Shown one piece after another: positions 9,863 to 20,433 of a DNA stretch of 64,000 bases (position 1 is its first letter; every line of letters starts with the position of its first letter). A program made the position numbers and the translations under genes. Below the pieces are notes generated by a model, which worked only from the letters and a program-made list of their open reading frames with translations, ran no database searches and was not told the DNA's origin. The stretch spans positions 44,930 to 108,929 of the forward strand of contig JBAKBP010006580.1 of the NCBI GenBank assembly GCA_037953745.1, given 5' to 3'. This DNA is from Lithodes maja (taxonomy: Eukaryota > Arthropoda > Malacostraca > Decapoda > Lithodidae).

Positions 9863-10988
9863 GTTGTTGTTCCCTAGGCTGCCTGGCCGAACAGCCCCGA
9901 GTCCCTAAGGAAGGCCATGACCACGATCGGGCTTTCCCACAGGGCTCTCAAGGAGTGTAGATTATGTTATTGGTGTAAGTGATTGTGGGGAATGCAGTCT
10001 TCTATGATGTGTTTAATTATATGGGGTGCTGTGTTGCATCCTGCGCATGTGTCGACGACAGAGTTATCCAGTCTCTTCTGATAGCTCAGAAGAGTTGGAT
10101 GATACCCACATCTTAGCCTGGCCAGGTGGACTCTGTCCTCGCGAGGAAGGGAGGATTCAGAAGGATGGATTTCTGGAGGTCATGTCTGCAGCTGTGTGTT
10201 GTCTTTTGAGTGATTGGATGGAACGGTGAGAGATATGAGTATGGATGTGCTTCTGGAAGCTGGTTTGGGGTGGGCAGGGGGAGAGATGACAGTATTTGTG
10301 TGTGATATCGTGTGCTGAGTGTTGTTTTGATATTCCTTGATGTCTGTGGGTGTGCTGCCATGTAGTGTAGTTGATGATGTTGGTATGTTGAGTCTGCAGC
10401 CAGGAATTGAGTGCCTCTCATGTCCAGGTGGTCTTTGACTTTGAGGACTTTGGTTTCTGGATCTAGGTGATCAGTAGGTGTAGTAGCTGTGCAGCCTGTG
10501 ATGATTTTTAGAGCTTTATTTTGAATGGTCTGCAAGGTCTTATGATGTGTTTCAGCTAGGTTAGAAGCCCAGGCAGGGCTTGCATATTCCATCACTGATC
10601 TTATGTCTTGTTTGTATACTGTGGTGGTAGTTTCTTTGTTGTGTCCAAATTGTGTGTGTGGCAAGTGACCTGAGGGCATTAAGTCTGGGTGTCAGATTAC
10701 TTTTTATGTTTCTGATATGGTGTTTGGGTGTCAGATTATTTTTTATGTTTCTGATATGGTGTTTGAATATCATTAGAGTATCATATGTTACTCCTAGTAT
10801 TTTGGATATGTTGGGGGTGTTGTTTATGGTGAGGTGGATTTTTTTTTGTTTTTTTTGTATTCGGTTGTCCAGCTTGTGAGGAGGATTGTGGTGGATTTGG
10901 CTGGGGCTAATTTGAGTCTGTTTGTAGTGCACCAGTCATGTAGTGTGTTGATATAGGGTTGAAGGAGATATGTTACTCTGTCTGAGTA
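9863..10988 (-). pseudogene. 5'-truncated fragment of the PHD/2A LINE (RT thumb to C-terminus)
   Basis: Minus-strand remnant of the LINE seen intact at 49699-53345. It keeps the (GTT)n tail at 9863-9871 and the C-terminal coding part (recognisable by the stretches SVMEYASPAWASNLAETHH and KALKIITGCTA). Frames at 10113-10679 and 10561-10932 overlap, so at least one frameshift separates them. A 36-bp internal duplication covers about 10682-10757. It ends just before a Penelope-like element. Non-functional. Confidence 0.85.
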
Positions 10989-10998
10989 GAGCAACTCT

Positions 10999-13046
10999 TG
11001 TTAAAATGTAAAACTTGCAAACTAAACAAACCAAAATTGGGACAAGGACAATATAAAGTCAAATTAAATTATCAAAATCGCTATGTGGAAACAACGCTTA
11101 CTAAAATGAAAATTATTAAATAAAAGAACACAATCCACCACATAGGGTGTACATTACTACATGAGCAAGTTAATCTGTTTCCCAAGCAAACTAATCGCAC
11201 ATATAACAACGCACTATCGTCACGTTAAAGGAAGTAGTCAAGTTTGGGTAGTCCGGGACGTTCTGGCAAATTTTACTAAACTCTGCATGAATAAAGAAAC
11301 TAAATGTTAAATGTCAAAATATTATTTAAAATCAAATTTGCAACATGACAAGACATTAAAAATAGTACAAAATACAAATATTGATAAGATATCTATACTA
11401 TTACAAAATAATATATAAAATACAGTACAGCACTCACTAACGATAGTGCTATCGGGTAGGTACCTGTAAGCATAGCATGCCTCAAGTGACCCCTATCAAT
11501 AACTACCCTACAAATAACCTACATTTATAGCACAAATAAACTAAGGAAATCGCAAAAGTAAGCAATTGATACTATCGACAATGAATACATATAATATAAA
11601 GACAAATAATTGCAAAATATGAAGTAACAACAGATTTAAACAAAGAGTACTCTTTTAACAAGAATAATAAATTTAAAAAATCATCAATATTAATATTAAT
11701 AATAGAAAAAGAAAAAGATAAACAATAAATACAGACAAAAAACAATAAATACAGACAAAAAGTAAGCAGAGGTTATACAAGAAACTTCAAGTTAAAAAGG
11801 CTTGATTAAAATTATTGATGTCAAATTTTAGAATACAGTCACAATAATTGACCCTAAAAAGATTAAATTTATGGAACAATTTACTTGCCTCAAAACCTCT
11901 GTCCACTAAGAGTCTGTATAGTAACCTAGCTCTAGCCCAAAAGTCATCTACTTTAGTGCAGATTTTACAAAATCTTATTAATTGGGAATAAAAACAATTA
12001 TAAGTTATTTTACTATCGATATTACTACTAGGGAAAGGAAAGTTTATTACGTTAAAATTAAAATCATCAACTTTGTGATATACTTTAAGTATGCACTGTT
12101 CATTAACAATCTCTATATTTATATCAAGAAAATTTTCAACTTTATAATTTACGTTACATTGTGTGAGGGGAATAGAATTAGGGTAAATAAGTTTAGCAAC
12201 TTGATTAAAATTTAACAAATTGCAAACAAGAATATCATCAATATATCTACTATTATTACTTAACAGTTTAGCAAGTGCTAATTTTTCTGGGATTTTATTT
12301 TTCTTGCTACTGTCAACTAAGTCTTTTATATATTTAAATTCTAAAGCAAGCAAGAATAAGTCTGCAATTAAAGGGCTAGCATTTCCACCCATAGGAATTC
12401 CTAATATTTGTTTGAAAATGTACGGGCCGAATCTAACATAAGTATTGAAAAGGAGGAATTTAAGGGCATCTTTAAGTTTAGTTCTATCAAAATATACAGA
12501 ACTAGTGGGAGTAGAGCTAAGTGATGCATTATTAAAATATGTATAAACATTTATGAAATAATTACCATTCCCAACGAACCTGTCAAAGTGCAAATCTATA
12601 ATAAAGCAAAGCTCTGAATATACTAAATCTAAAGGCAAATTGGTATACAAAGTTGAAAAGTCGAAGCTATGTACCGAGGTAACTTTCGGCATGGTATTTA
12701 TTTTATCAATAACTTCTAACGAATTGTCAACACTCCAATAATAGTTAATGCCAGTTCTTCTCATGATGGTATTACAATATCTTTTATGAGTACTTTTAAT
12801 GTATTTTAAGCAATTTACGACTTGTTCTGATAGAGTTTTAGTGGTAGCAAATTTTGCTCCGGCAATAAAGCGATATTTATAAGGTCTTTTATGAAATTTA
12901 GGTAACATGTATAATTTTGCAATGCACTTGTTCTTATCAGAAAGTTTAATATCAAATGTTATATTTTTCTTGGTATGTTCATCGATTAAGTTATCAATAT
13001 TCAGATTATTTTGAATTTCATAAACAGAATTACTACCGGTATATCA
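10999..13046 (-). mobile_element. Penelope-like retroelement (PLE), copy 1, 5'-truncated
   Basis: Minus-strand element: RT frame (11787-12908), then about 790 bp of AT-rich 3' sequence ending TTTTACATTTTaa at about 10999-11010. The same 3' end occurs at 25948-26696, 43037-44179 (both + strand), 14552-15888 and 30766-31365 (both minus), which defines the 3' terminus. Upstream it stops near 13046, at a position that in copy 2 continues for several kb, so the 5' part is missing. No GIY-YIG domain follows the RT. Confidence 0.8.
11787..12908 (-). CDS. Penelope-like reverse transcriptase domain (373 residues, incomplete)
   Basis: RT copying RNA at chromosomal targets. Visible motifs: HSFDFSTLYTNLPLDLV near residues 80-96 (first catalytic Asp at 83), ILGIPMGGNASPLIADLFL near 168-186, and the catalytic YIDD box at 222-225. 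FSTLYTNLP and GIPMGGNASP are typical of Penelope-like RTs rather than LINE or LTR ones. The frame starts at an internal Met, inside what is normally a longer protein; the upstream part is preserved only in copy 2 (39576-41055). No endonuclease domain lies downstream before the stop at 11787. The frame is intact, so this could be a fairly recent truncated insertion. Confidence 0.85.
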   Translation of the reverse strand: MLPKFHKRPYKYRFIAGAKFATTKTLSEQVVNCLKYIKSTHKRYCNTIMRRTGINYYWSVDNSLEVIDKINTMPKVTSVHSFDFSTLYTNLPLDLVYSELCFIIDLHFDRFVGNGNYFINVYTYFNNASLSSTPTSSVYFDRTKLKDALKFLLFNTYVRFGPYIFKQILGIPMGGNASPLIADLFLLALEFKYIKDLVDSSKKNKIPEKLALAKLLSNNSRYIDDILVCNLLNFNQVAKLIYPNSIPLTQCNVNYKVENFLDINIEIVNEQCILKVYHKVDDFNFNVINFPFPSSNIDSKITYNCFYSQLIRFCKICTKVDDFWARARLLYRLLVDRGFEASKLFHKFNLFRVNYCDCILKFDINNFNQAFLT

Positions 13047-13123
13047 CTAAACTTATTCTAACCTTTGTATCTCTAAACTTGCTCTAAGTATCTCTCAACA
13101 ATTATGCTATGCAATATTTGTAT

Positions 13124-13358
13124 TTAACCCTTTAACGCACATATGACGCAGAGGTTGCCAGATTAGCAATAAGAAATAGAGTTCTCTCACTCTTATAATT
13201 ACCTCTCCAAAATTAGTTTTCTGCCCACAGCTATCTCAAAGACAACTGCAGAGGTTCAAGTAACTAAACTAAAGGTTTCTAAATACCCCTGATGGTAACA
13301 AAGGCTTTAAAGTATCCCTAATAGGCTCAAAATTGCGTCATATGTCGGAGAGGGTTAA
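13124..13358. mobile_element. Small TTAA MITE (about 230 bp)
   Basis: TTAA at 13124-13127 and 13355-13358. Ends are inverted: TTAACCCT...CATATGACGCA on both sides. Decayed relatives of its left half occur at 18350-18425 and 19530-19610. Confidence 0.8.
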
Positions 13359-13431
13359 AGTGACCAAGTATGAAAGAATTATAATGATAGTAAAAATCTC
13401 TCTCTCACATACATTTTGACTGCATTTCTAG

Positions 13432-13925
13432 TTGTTGGAGAGTGAGGGTTTGGGAGGCGGCGCACAGATTCTGGAAGTGACAGACTTGGCAGACCTGGAG
13501 GGTGTGGAAGAGGAGCTATTGTCATCTTCGGGTGGTAGTGAAGGGTCCTTCTTCACCACTGAAGAGATCCCCATCATTGTCAGGCAAGGGGTCCCCACTG
13601 GTAGACAAGAAAAGGGTGGCCCTGCCAACAGAAAGGTCATCATTAAACAAGAGTCATCCATGGGGTCTCCCATCTCTCAGCAACAAGTCCCTGCTGGAGT
13701 TCGAAATATAGTAACCACCACCATTCAAGATATTCCTTTTATTGTGAGACAGAGAACCCCAATCACTACTCAACAGATCGCCGACATCACTATTAAAACA
13801 TCCTCTGCGCAAGATGTTCCTGTTTTGAGGAGACTGAAGACCCACCAGAATGTTAGCACCCCACAGAGATCACCCCATATCATTACATCCAAGGACAATA
13901 TATCACATAGGATTGACAGTAGCAG
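13432..13925 (+). CDS. Host gene exon 2 (uncharacterised Ser/Thr/Gln-rich protein)
   Basis: Acceptor: pyrimidine-rich tract and TTTCTAG ending at 13431. Donor: AGCAG/GTTAGT at 13925/13926. The 494-base exon is open in phase 0 and leaves two bases (AG), which exon 3 completes. It encodes about 164 residues: an acidic start (VTDLADLEGVEEELLSSSGG), then a run with an imperfect internal repeat, EEIPIIVRQGVP and QDIPFIVRQRTP some 65 residues apart, followed by VPVLRRLKTH. No transposon hallmark is present and base composition differs from the AT-rich surroundings. I do not recognise a named family; a regulatory or scaffold protein is possible. Confidence 0.75.
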
Positions 13926-13965
13926 GTTAGTAATGTGGTGTCTTTAATTTTACAGGAATCGTAAT

Positions 13966-14140
13966 CAATCTATCTATCTACTGCCAGGCGCCTTGTTCCC
14001 TGTGGGAATGGCTACAGACATATCTCCATCGAGGCAATCTGTTTGATTATCTAGCTTGTTTTGAGGGAGAGTTGCTAGCCCAACCGCTCATTGTTGTGTT
14101 GAGTGTGTGAGGTGCATGTGGAATGCTATCATTCTGTTGG
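13966..14140 (-). mobile_element. RTE-tailed non-autonomous fragment
   Basis: Starts with (TCTA)n, the complement of the RTE (ATAG)n tail, then ctgccaggcgccttgttccc, which parallels the terminal sequence of the RTE at 58020-58080 and the element at 37901-38288. Right border uncertain. Confidence 0.55.
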
Positions 14141-14282
14141 AATGGTTGAAGATGTGAATGTAGTCTGTAACCAGTGTAAATCATCTTGATCATGCTGAGC
14201 AGGTGCTAGCATCATAATACAGTCAGTGTTTGTATAACGCTGAATATTGTCCCCACAAGGCGCCGCTTGATAAGAAAATATT

Positions 14283-14427
14283 ATTATGTTTTTTACACCA
14301 ACCAACTTCACATCTAAACTCAATTAATGAAATCAACAAATACATGTGGCACTCCGAGGACTCGAACCCAGGATACTCACATCGAAATTCAGAGCACTAT
14401 GCATTACGCTATCAAGACAGTTAATGT
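14283..14427 (-). mobile_element. tRNA-derived SINE, family 2 (single copy)
   Basis: On the minus strand a tRNA-like head has B box GGTTCGAGTCC (10 of 11 consensus positions) and a decayed A box. It is followed by the same tail seen in the tandem units at 32634-33881. Confidence 0.65.
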
Positions 14428-14701
14428 TATAGAACTCATATTTACATGTTCCAGGGTTTCTGGGGACCCAAGTCAGCCCCAATTTATTATTTTTTTTTTT
14501 ATTTTTTTTTTTTTCATAATTTTTTAAGGACATTTACCAACCTAATAGTTTATAATGTAAAACTTTCAAACTAAACAAACCAAAATTGAACAAAGAGAAT
14601 ATAAAGGCAAAATAACTGATCAAAATTGCTATGTAGAAATAACGCTTACTAAAATAAAATTTATGAAATTAAAGAACACAATCCACCACATAGGGTGTAC
14701 A

Positions 14702-15789
14702 TTAAGCTAAGAAGTGCGCATGGGGGGTATGAGACACCACACTCCTGTGCTGACGTATTTGAGTTGTTCCAATCACTAACATCGTTATTTTACCATAAAT
14801 AGCATTAATACTTATCCATATGCGCCTATTATAGGTTGATTATAAAGGTATTAACCTGTTACAATAATAAAACAAGTGGAAACGCGTTTGGATGGTCAAA
14901 ATCGGCGATACAGGCCGGGAGTTACATAATGTATGGCTGAGGCAACCTCCCTTCCCACCACTTTTCCCCACGTCTGGAGAGAGACTGTCGATCGATACTC
15001 TCTCTCTCTCTCTTGCATTCGCTTGCTAACGGTGATGACAATGCCCTGCTTGCAACTCGCTAATGTTAGCACGAAAATTGACCACAGAATAAGGGAATAA
15101 CAGGGAAAATAGGTGATAACTGAAGGAGGTGGGGAAGGAGGGGAGGTGGAGGAGTGATATTTGGCATGGCCCAGGGGCAATAAAAAAAAAAAAAAAAAAA
15201 AAAAATTTGGGGTGTTTTAAATGGATTTTTTAATAGCCTTACTCTTAGCCCTTCAAACCCGGTTGGTACACACGTGTACCATTTTTTTTTGGCCCCAGGA
15301 ACCCGGGTGGTACTACATTGTACCATTGCTTGAAAGCCTGTGAGCTTCGTGTGCGAGGCGTCGGTCCGACGCATGTAAACAACAGCCGGCTGGACCGACG
15401 CTCCGCATCTCCGGCCACAAGAAGGAGAGCGTCGCTTGTTCGTGTGTGCCTGTATGTTGTTGTTCAGTATCGAAAAGTGGTGTAAAGTGGCTGGTTTGGC
15501 CATAAAGTTATCTCCAATGAAATCATCATCACAGCTCACCCAGTTGACTTAGAGAGCTCTACTTAAGGCCATTTTACAGGTAAATAACACAGCTACGCTT
15601 GGGGATGCGCGGGAATGCGGGAAGCAGTCTGATTAACGAATATACGGTAGCCTAGCCTAGACGTTTTTCGGCCAAAACACCCGGATTTCGAGTAATATAT
15701 ATATAATATACAGCCGGGGCCGGTGGGTTAGGAGTCTTCCCGCAGTCCGCCGGGGGAACTCTTAAGTCTTCCCGCAGTTCCCGGGTTAA
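14702..15789. mobile_element. TTAA-flanked insertion in the PLE fragment
   Basis: TTAA at 14702-14705 and 15786-15789; the PLE sequence resumes exactly across it. Its right end (reading inward TTAACCCGGGAAC) is piggyBac-like; the left end is less similar. It holds a nested 480-bp element at 15249-15727. No coding capacity seen. Confidence 0.6.
15245..15731. mobile_element. piggyBac-type MITE flanked by TTAG
   Basis: About 480 bp. Left end cccttcaaacccggttggta resembles the left end of the piggyBac at 1051. The interior matches the 480-bp MITE family (agcctgtgagctt... to agagagctctactt). Both sides carry TTAG (15245-15248, 15728-15731), not TTAA. Confidence 0.75.
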
Positions 15790-16060
15790 TTACTACATGA
15801 GCAAGTTAATCTGTTTCCCAAGCAAACTAATCACACACATAACAATGCACTATCGTCACGTTCAAGGAATTAGTCAATTTGGGAAGTATTAGGTTGGTAA
15901 ATGGTACATGTCCTTAAAAAATTATGAAAAAGACTAATACTGTACTGTACTGTAGTATAGCACGTCATCACCAAGCAATCCCCCATTGCCGCTGTAGGGG
16001 ACTTCGGGGAACATTTCCTTCTCCCCTCGAGCTTTTGTCGTCGGCTTGCCTAATTTTGCA

Positions 16061-17053
16061 TAGGGTAAGACGGGGTAATTTCGCCGCGGGGTAATTTCGC
16101 TGCGGCTCTAATAATTTGCATTCAAACGCCGATATCTCCGAAACTATTGCATGGATTCGGCTGCAGTTTGGCTTAGGTTGTAGAGCAGTTTTGGTTTAGG
16201 TTGTAGAGCAAGTTTGGTTTAGGTTGTATAGCTAGTTTGGCTTAGGTTGTAGATCTAGTTTGGCTTAGGTTTTGTTGCAGTTTCGAGGGGCCTGGAGCCG
16301 GGGCTAGCGGCACGTCTGACGGTATGGTTGGGGGTGTTTGTGGGTGGTTTGTATGTGTGTATGTTTGCATGTGACACAGTGTTGGCAGTAGCCGTCAGCT
16401 GCTGACTGGTACTTTGTACTAGCAACCTACACGCCGCACCCACTTGAGACACGTCCACACCCACACTAAATACTTCCACACCCGTAGGCCTAATAAATAA
16501 GTCCACAACCGCACTAGACACGTCCACACCCGCACTACATGTCCACAACTCCACACCCGCACTAGACACGTCCACACCCGCACTAGACACGTCCACACCC
16601 GCACTAGACACAGTGGCGCCTAGGCCTACACATGTGACACACCTGCATCTCTGCCCGCCCTGTTCAGTTGTGTGGTTTGTGCGTGCAACGTTTTTCTATT
16701 GACATGTTTAGTGTCAGTTTGGGTTTGTGAATGTTTTCATCGCTTTTACCTGCGCGCCAGTGTTTTGTCTGGCCATTAATCATATAATGTTATCTAGTTT
16801 ACTAGCTAGATGATGCGTAAAATCGGTCGCGGCGAAATTACCCTGCCGGGCGGGGTAATTTCGCCGCGAGAGTGACTTTTTAAAAAAATTCGGCAGCATG
16901 ACCAAAACATTATATTTTGTTTTCGTTTTTTGGGCATCTATAGCAGAAAGGCTGAATGTGTAGATAAAAAATTGAAAATTTAAAATTCCATTTGTGGCAG
17001 TTTCTATTCGTCAAAATGCGCGATTTTCGGCGAAATTACCCCGTCTTACCCTA
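16061..17053. mobile_element. TA-flanked DNA transposon/MITE with perfect terminal repeats
   Basis: Element 16063-17051 (989 bp), flanked by TA. Ends are inverted: GGGTAAGACGGGGTAATTTC plus four more matching bases. The repeat word GGGGTAATTTCGCCG also occurs subterminally at both ends. Inside is a 21-bp minisatellite (16500-16612). No transposase frame, so non-autonomous. Confidence 0.9.
16500..16612. repeat. 21-bp minisatellite (acacgtccacacccgcactag)
   Basis: About four to five copies, the last three near-perfect, ending at 16612; degenerate copies extend back to about 16440. Contained in the TA element. Confidence 0.8.
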
Positions 17054-17474
17054 GCTTTTATTTCCTCTTTCTCTGTTTTTCCCCTTCTGTGCTTATTTTT
17101 TTCCCTTTCAGTTGTCCTTTGGGCGACCTATATGATATGCCACCCTGTTGGGACCTCATGCTTCTTAACCTGACTTAGTTGTTGGGTCCTGACCTTACTG
17201 GGTCTCTTCGGCCGAGCTGACTCAATTCTTTGCCGTTGTCCATGACGCGGCCTCTTCCTTGACTGTGCATCCCCGTGGTGTGCCTTCCCCTCAGTAGTAC
17301 ATATTTTTTGTGCATCTCGCTTTGATTTTTTCCCTGATCCTGATCTCTCTCATTCTTCGCTCTTGATCGCTTTTTCGTTGGTGCTGCAGTGTAGCAGTTC
17401 TTGCCTCATCCTTCAGCCCTGCCCTATAAGAGTTCTGGGTATATTCCTGCGAAACGGCATGCATTATATCTCCA

Positions 17475-18212
17475 GAACTGGGCAGTGTTATAGCATATTT
17501 GTTGTTTGTACATATATATATATGTATTATGTATGTTGCTTCGTAGTATACTATAAATGGAAAATATACTTGGTAAATGAATAATTAGAGGGCATCTGTG
17601 GACTCACTTTTACAATTTCCCAGCTCAGCTGGTGGGCGACGAGTGGAAGTGAGTCGAGTTGTATACTGCTATTCTATTGGTCAATAAACTGGGTGTGACG
17701 TCACGAGCTATGATGGTATATGAATGGTTGTTGTGGGAGTACGTCACTGTCTAGACGGTGACGTCACAAATTCTCGCAACATTTTAACGGGTGTAGGAAT
17801 ACACGTCAGTCCATATAATGAGCCTCTTTTGTTTCTCAATCCCTCTATGACGTCACATTGATTCATTTATTATCCTTGGTGTTTATAATCTCTCGGATTC
17901 GGGCCAGTCGGCCATATTTGAAATGGTGGAACTGTTGTTCAATGAATAGTGAAGTGTTTTTGCTTTATGAAAACACCTACAACATCTTCTATTTAACGGG
18001 ATTACCAACGGAGCTTCCAGCGGAATTGTGTTAATTTGGCTGCAGACCATTATTGTCCAGTACACCAAGGGTAAGGGTTTTATACCGTCGTTATTTGGGT
18101 CCAAGCCTAGGCTACGATTACCACAGAATCTTTAATGAATATCCTCAATACAGACTTATTGCCTTCACTTACCTCGTCAATAATAACCCATATAGGTGGA
18201 GAGGCCCTGAAT
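17475..18212. other. Intronic sequence; no gene seen
   Basis: Unique-looking AT-rich sequence with several TGACGTCA-like words (17695, 17760, 17850). No supported frame or matched repeat. Confidence 0.4.
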
Positions 18213-18285
18213 TGGATCATATATACTTTAATTAATTTCATTGGGGGTGTGGTGGTGAGATTAATAAAAATAATATTATATCAAA
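18213..18285 (+). repeat. Tail fragment of tRNA-SINE family 1
   Basis: ggatcatatatactttaatt and onward to aataatatta match the sequence following each tRNA-like head in the 35099-37845 array. The head is missing. Confidence 0.7.
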
Positions 18286-18289
18286 GAAA

Positions 18290-18640
18290 AAGTGATGTTG
18301 AAACATTATCTGCAATTTAGCCATGTTGATTAACTCTTAGCCCACTTAACCCCTTCAGACTCATATGACGCAGAGCTTGGCAAATTAGCAATAAGAAATA
18401 GAGTTCTCTCACTCTTATAATTACCTCTTTTGGCGACCGTCAATCTTTTATGAATTAAATACCAAACCAGCGGGGGTGTGGGGGCAGCAGCCCCCACCTA
18501 ATATACTAGGTTAGGTTAGGTAAGGTTGTTAGGTTACGCTAATATTACCCCTTATTTTCGTCTTTTACCCCTCAATTTCCCTGTACTTCATAGCCCTCCC
18601 CACTATCGGGGGCCGTATCTTAAGATCGTAATTGTTTAAT
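18290..18640. repeat. Local duplication, copy 1
   Basis: Near-identical to 19471-19812: gatgttgaaacattatctgc through gccctccccactatcgggg. Contains the decayed left half of a TTAA MITE (18350) and TTAGG-like words (18510-18530). Confidence 0.85.
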
Positions 18641-18858
18641 CGAAGTCCTCTTTTTCTAGTTATTAAAAACGTATTCTATGGTGTATTATATGATATATAG
18701 AAGCAATAGAACTGTTCAAATTACCTGGGAAGTGTATATTAAACAAAATACAAAACTTTGAATAATGAGGTAAGAGATAGGCTATGTGTTTTTTATCACT
18801 CTTCAACCCAAGACCAGCGGGGGTCTTGGGGCAGCAGCCCCCAGGATGCCCAGGTTAC

Positions 18859-18899
18859 CTTAGGTTAGGTTAGGTTAGGTAAGGTTAACCCTCTGTTCC
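18859..18899. repeat. Short interstitial TTAGG-like run
   Basis: ccttaggttaggttaggttaggtaagg: about four TTAGG units (arthropod telomere motif). Similar short runs at 18510 and 19690. Too short to call telomeric. Confidence 0.6.
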
Positions 18900-19372
18900 C
18901 GGAAGGGCTCTTGAACGCCCATAAAAAAGCATATAACAGGTACCCGGAAGGCCTCTTAAACACCCATGACGTCACAGCCTGTGAGCTTGGTGTGCGAGGC
19001 GTCGGTCCGACGCATGTAAACAACAGCCGGCTGGACCGACGCTCCGCATCTCCGGCCACAAGAAGGAGAGCGTCGCTTGTTCGTGTGTGCCTGTATGTTG
19101 TTGTTAAGTATCGAAAAGTGGTGTAAAGTGGCTGTTTTGGCCATAAAGTTATCTCCAATGAAATCATCATCACAGCTCAACCAGTTGACTTAGAGAGCTC
19201 TACTTAATGCCATTCTACAGGTAAATAACACAGCTACGCTTGGGGATGCGCGGGAATGCGGGAAGCAGTCTGATTAACGAATATACGGTAGCCTAGCCTA
19301 GACGTTTTTCGGCCAAAACACCCGGGTTTCGAGGAATATATATATAATACATATCCGGGGCTGGAGGGTTAA
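18885..19372. mobile_element. 480-bp piggyBac-type MITE
   Basis: TTAA at 18885-18888 and 19369-19372, ends TTAACCCTC and GAGGGTTAA. Family members at 15249, 19945, 34001, 38787, 43349 and 53703. Confidence 0.9.
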
Positions 19373-19470
19373 TGACCAGCTATGTAAATACAGTAGTGAA
19401 CATTTGGTTCAGTCTGTGCTCAAAAATCCATTTTCTTTAGGAGGAGGCCATACACTAAACAATTACCGTG

Positions 19471-19812
19471 ATGTTGAAACATTATCTGCAATTTAGCCAT
19501 GTTGATTAACTCGTAGCCCACTTAACCCCTTCAGACTCATATGACGCAGAGGTTGGCAGATTAGCAATAAGAAATAGAGTTCTCTCACTCTTTTAATTAA
19601 CTCTTTTGCCGACCCTCAATCTTTTATGAATTAGGCTAAATACCAAACCAGCGGGGGTGTGGGGGCGGCAGCCCCCACCTAATATACTAGGTTAGGTTAG
19701 GTAAGGTTGTTAGGTTACGCTAATATTACCCCTTATTTTCGTCTTTTACCCCTCAATTTCCCTGTACTTCATAGCCATCCCCACTATCGGGGGCCGCATC
19801 TTAAGATTGTTG
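19471..19812. repeat. Local duplication, copy 2
   Basis: See 18290-18640. Differs by a few substitutions and a short insertion (ggct near 19637). Confidence 0.85.
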
Positions 19813-19940
19813 GATAATGGGGACAACTTTTTTTCCGGAGATTCTAATTAATGACAACCACTGTATAATGATGAAAACTAGCTAAAACCCCCCCAAAAAA
19901 ATCACGAAATAAAAGTTGGCCAGGTTCCTGGATATGTTCC

Positions 19941-20433
19941 TTAACCCTTGGTTCCCGGATGCCCTCTTGTACGCCCATAAAAAACCATGTAACAGGTACC
20001 CGGAAGGCCTCTTATGCACCCACGACGTCACAGCCTGTGAGCTTGCTGTGCGAGGCGTCGGTCCGACGCATGTAAACAACAGCCGGCTGGACCGACGCTC
20101 CGCATCTCCGGCCACAAGAAGGAGAGCGTCGCTTGTTCTTGTGTGCCTGTATGTTGTTGTTCAGTATCGAAAAGTGGTGTAAAGTGGCTGGTTTGGCCAT
20201 AAAGTTATCTCCAATGAAATCATCATCACAGCTCACCCAGTTGACTTAGAGAGCTCTACTTAATGCCATTTTACAGGTAAATAACACAGCTAAGCTTGGG
20301 GATGCGCGGGAATGCGGGAAGCAGTCTGATTAACGAATATACGGTAGCCTAGCCTAGACGTTTTTCGGCCAAAACACCCGGGTTTCGAGGAATATATATA
20401 CTGTATAATACATAACCGGGGCTGGAGGGTTAA
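19941..20433. mobile_element. 485-bp piggyBac-type MITE
   Basis: TTAA at 19941-19944 and 20430-20433. Interior near-identical to the copy at 18889-19368. Confidence 0.9.

Larger units (their letters stand above)
14510..15935 (-). repeat. PLE 3' fragment enclosed by an inverted repeat
   Basis: PLE 3' sequence (minus strand) occupies 14552-14701 and 15790-15888, separated by a TTAA insertion. It is bracketed by an inverted repeat of about 37 bp: 14512-14548 and its complement at 15888-15931, the right arm having an extra gtacat. The arms are not PLE sequence. Confidence 0.75.
15936..17470 (+). mobile_element. Unclassified dispersed repeat, copy 1 (split by a TA MITE)
   Basis: Segments around 16010-16060 and 17054-17440 match, in reverse orientation, the insertion at 28513-29174 (shared words such as ctcccctcgagctt and gcagttcttgcctcatcctt). 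It has no long open frame. Class not recognised; the other copy has an A-rich tail and target duplication, so a retroposon is likely. Confidence 0.55.

Noticed and set aside
16255..16611. Repeat-rich 118-codon protein (SSAGVDV repeats)
   Set aside because: Product of the 21-bp minisatellite inside a non-coding MITE.
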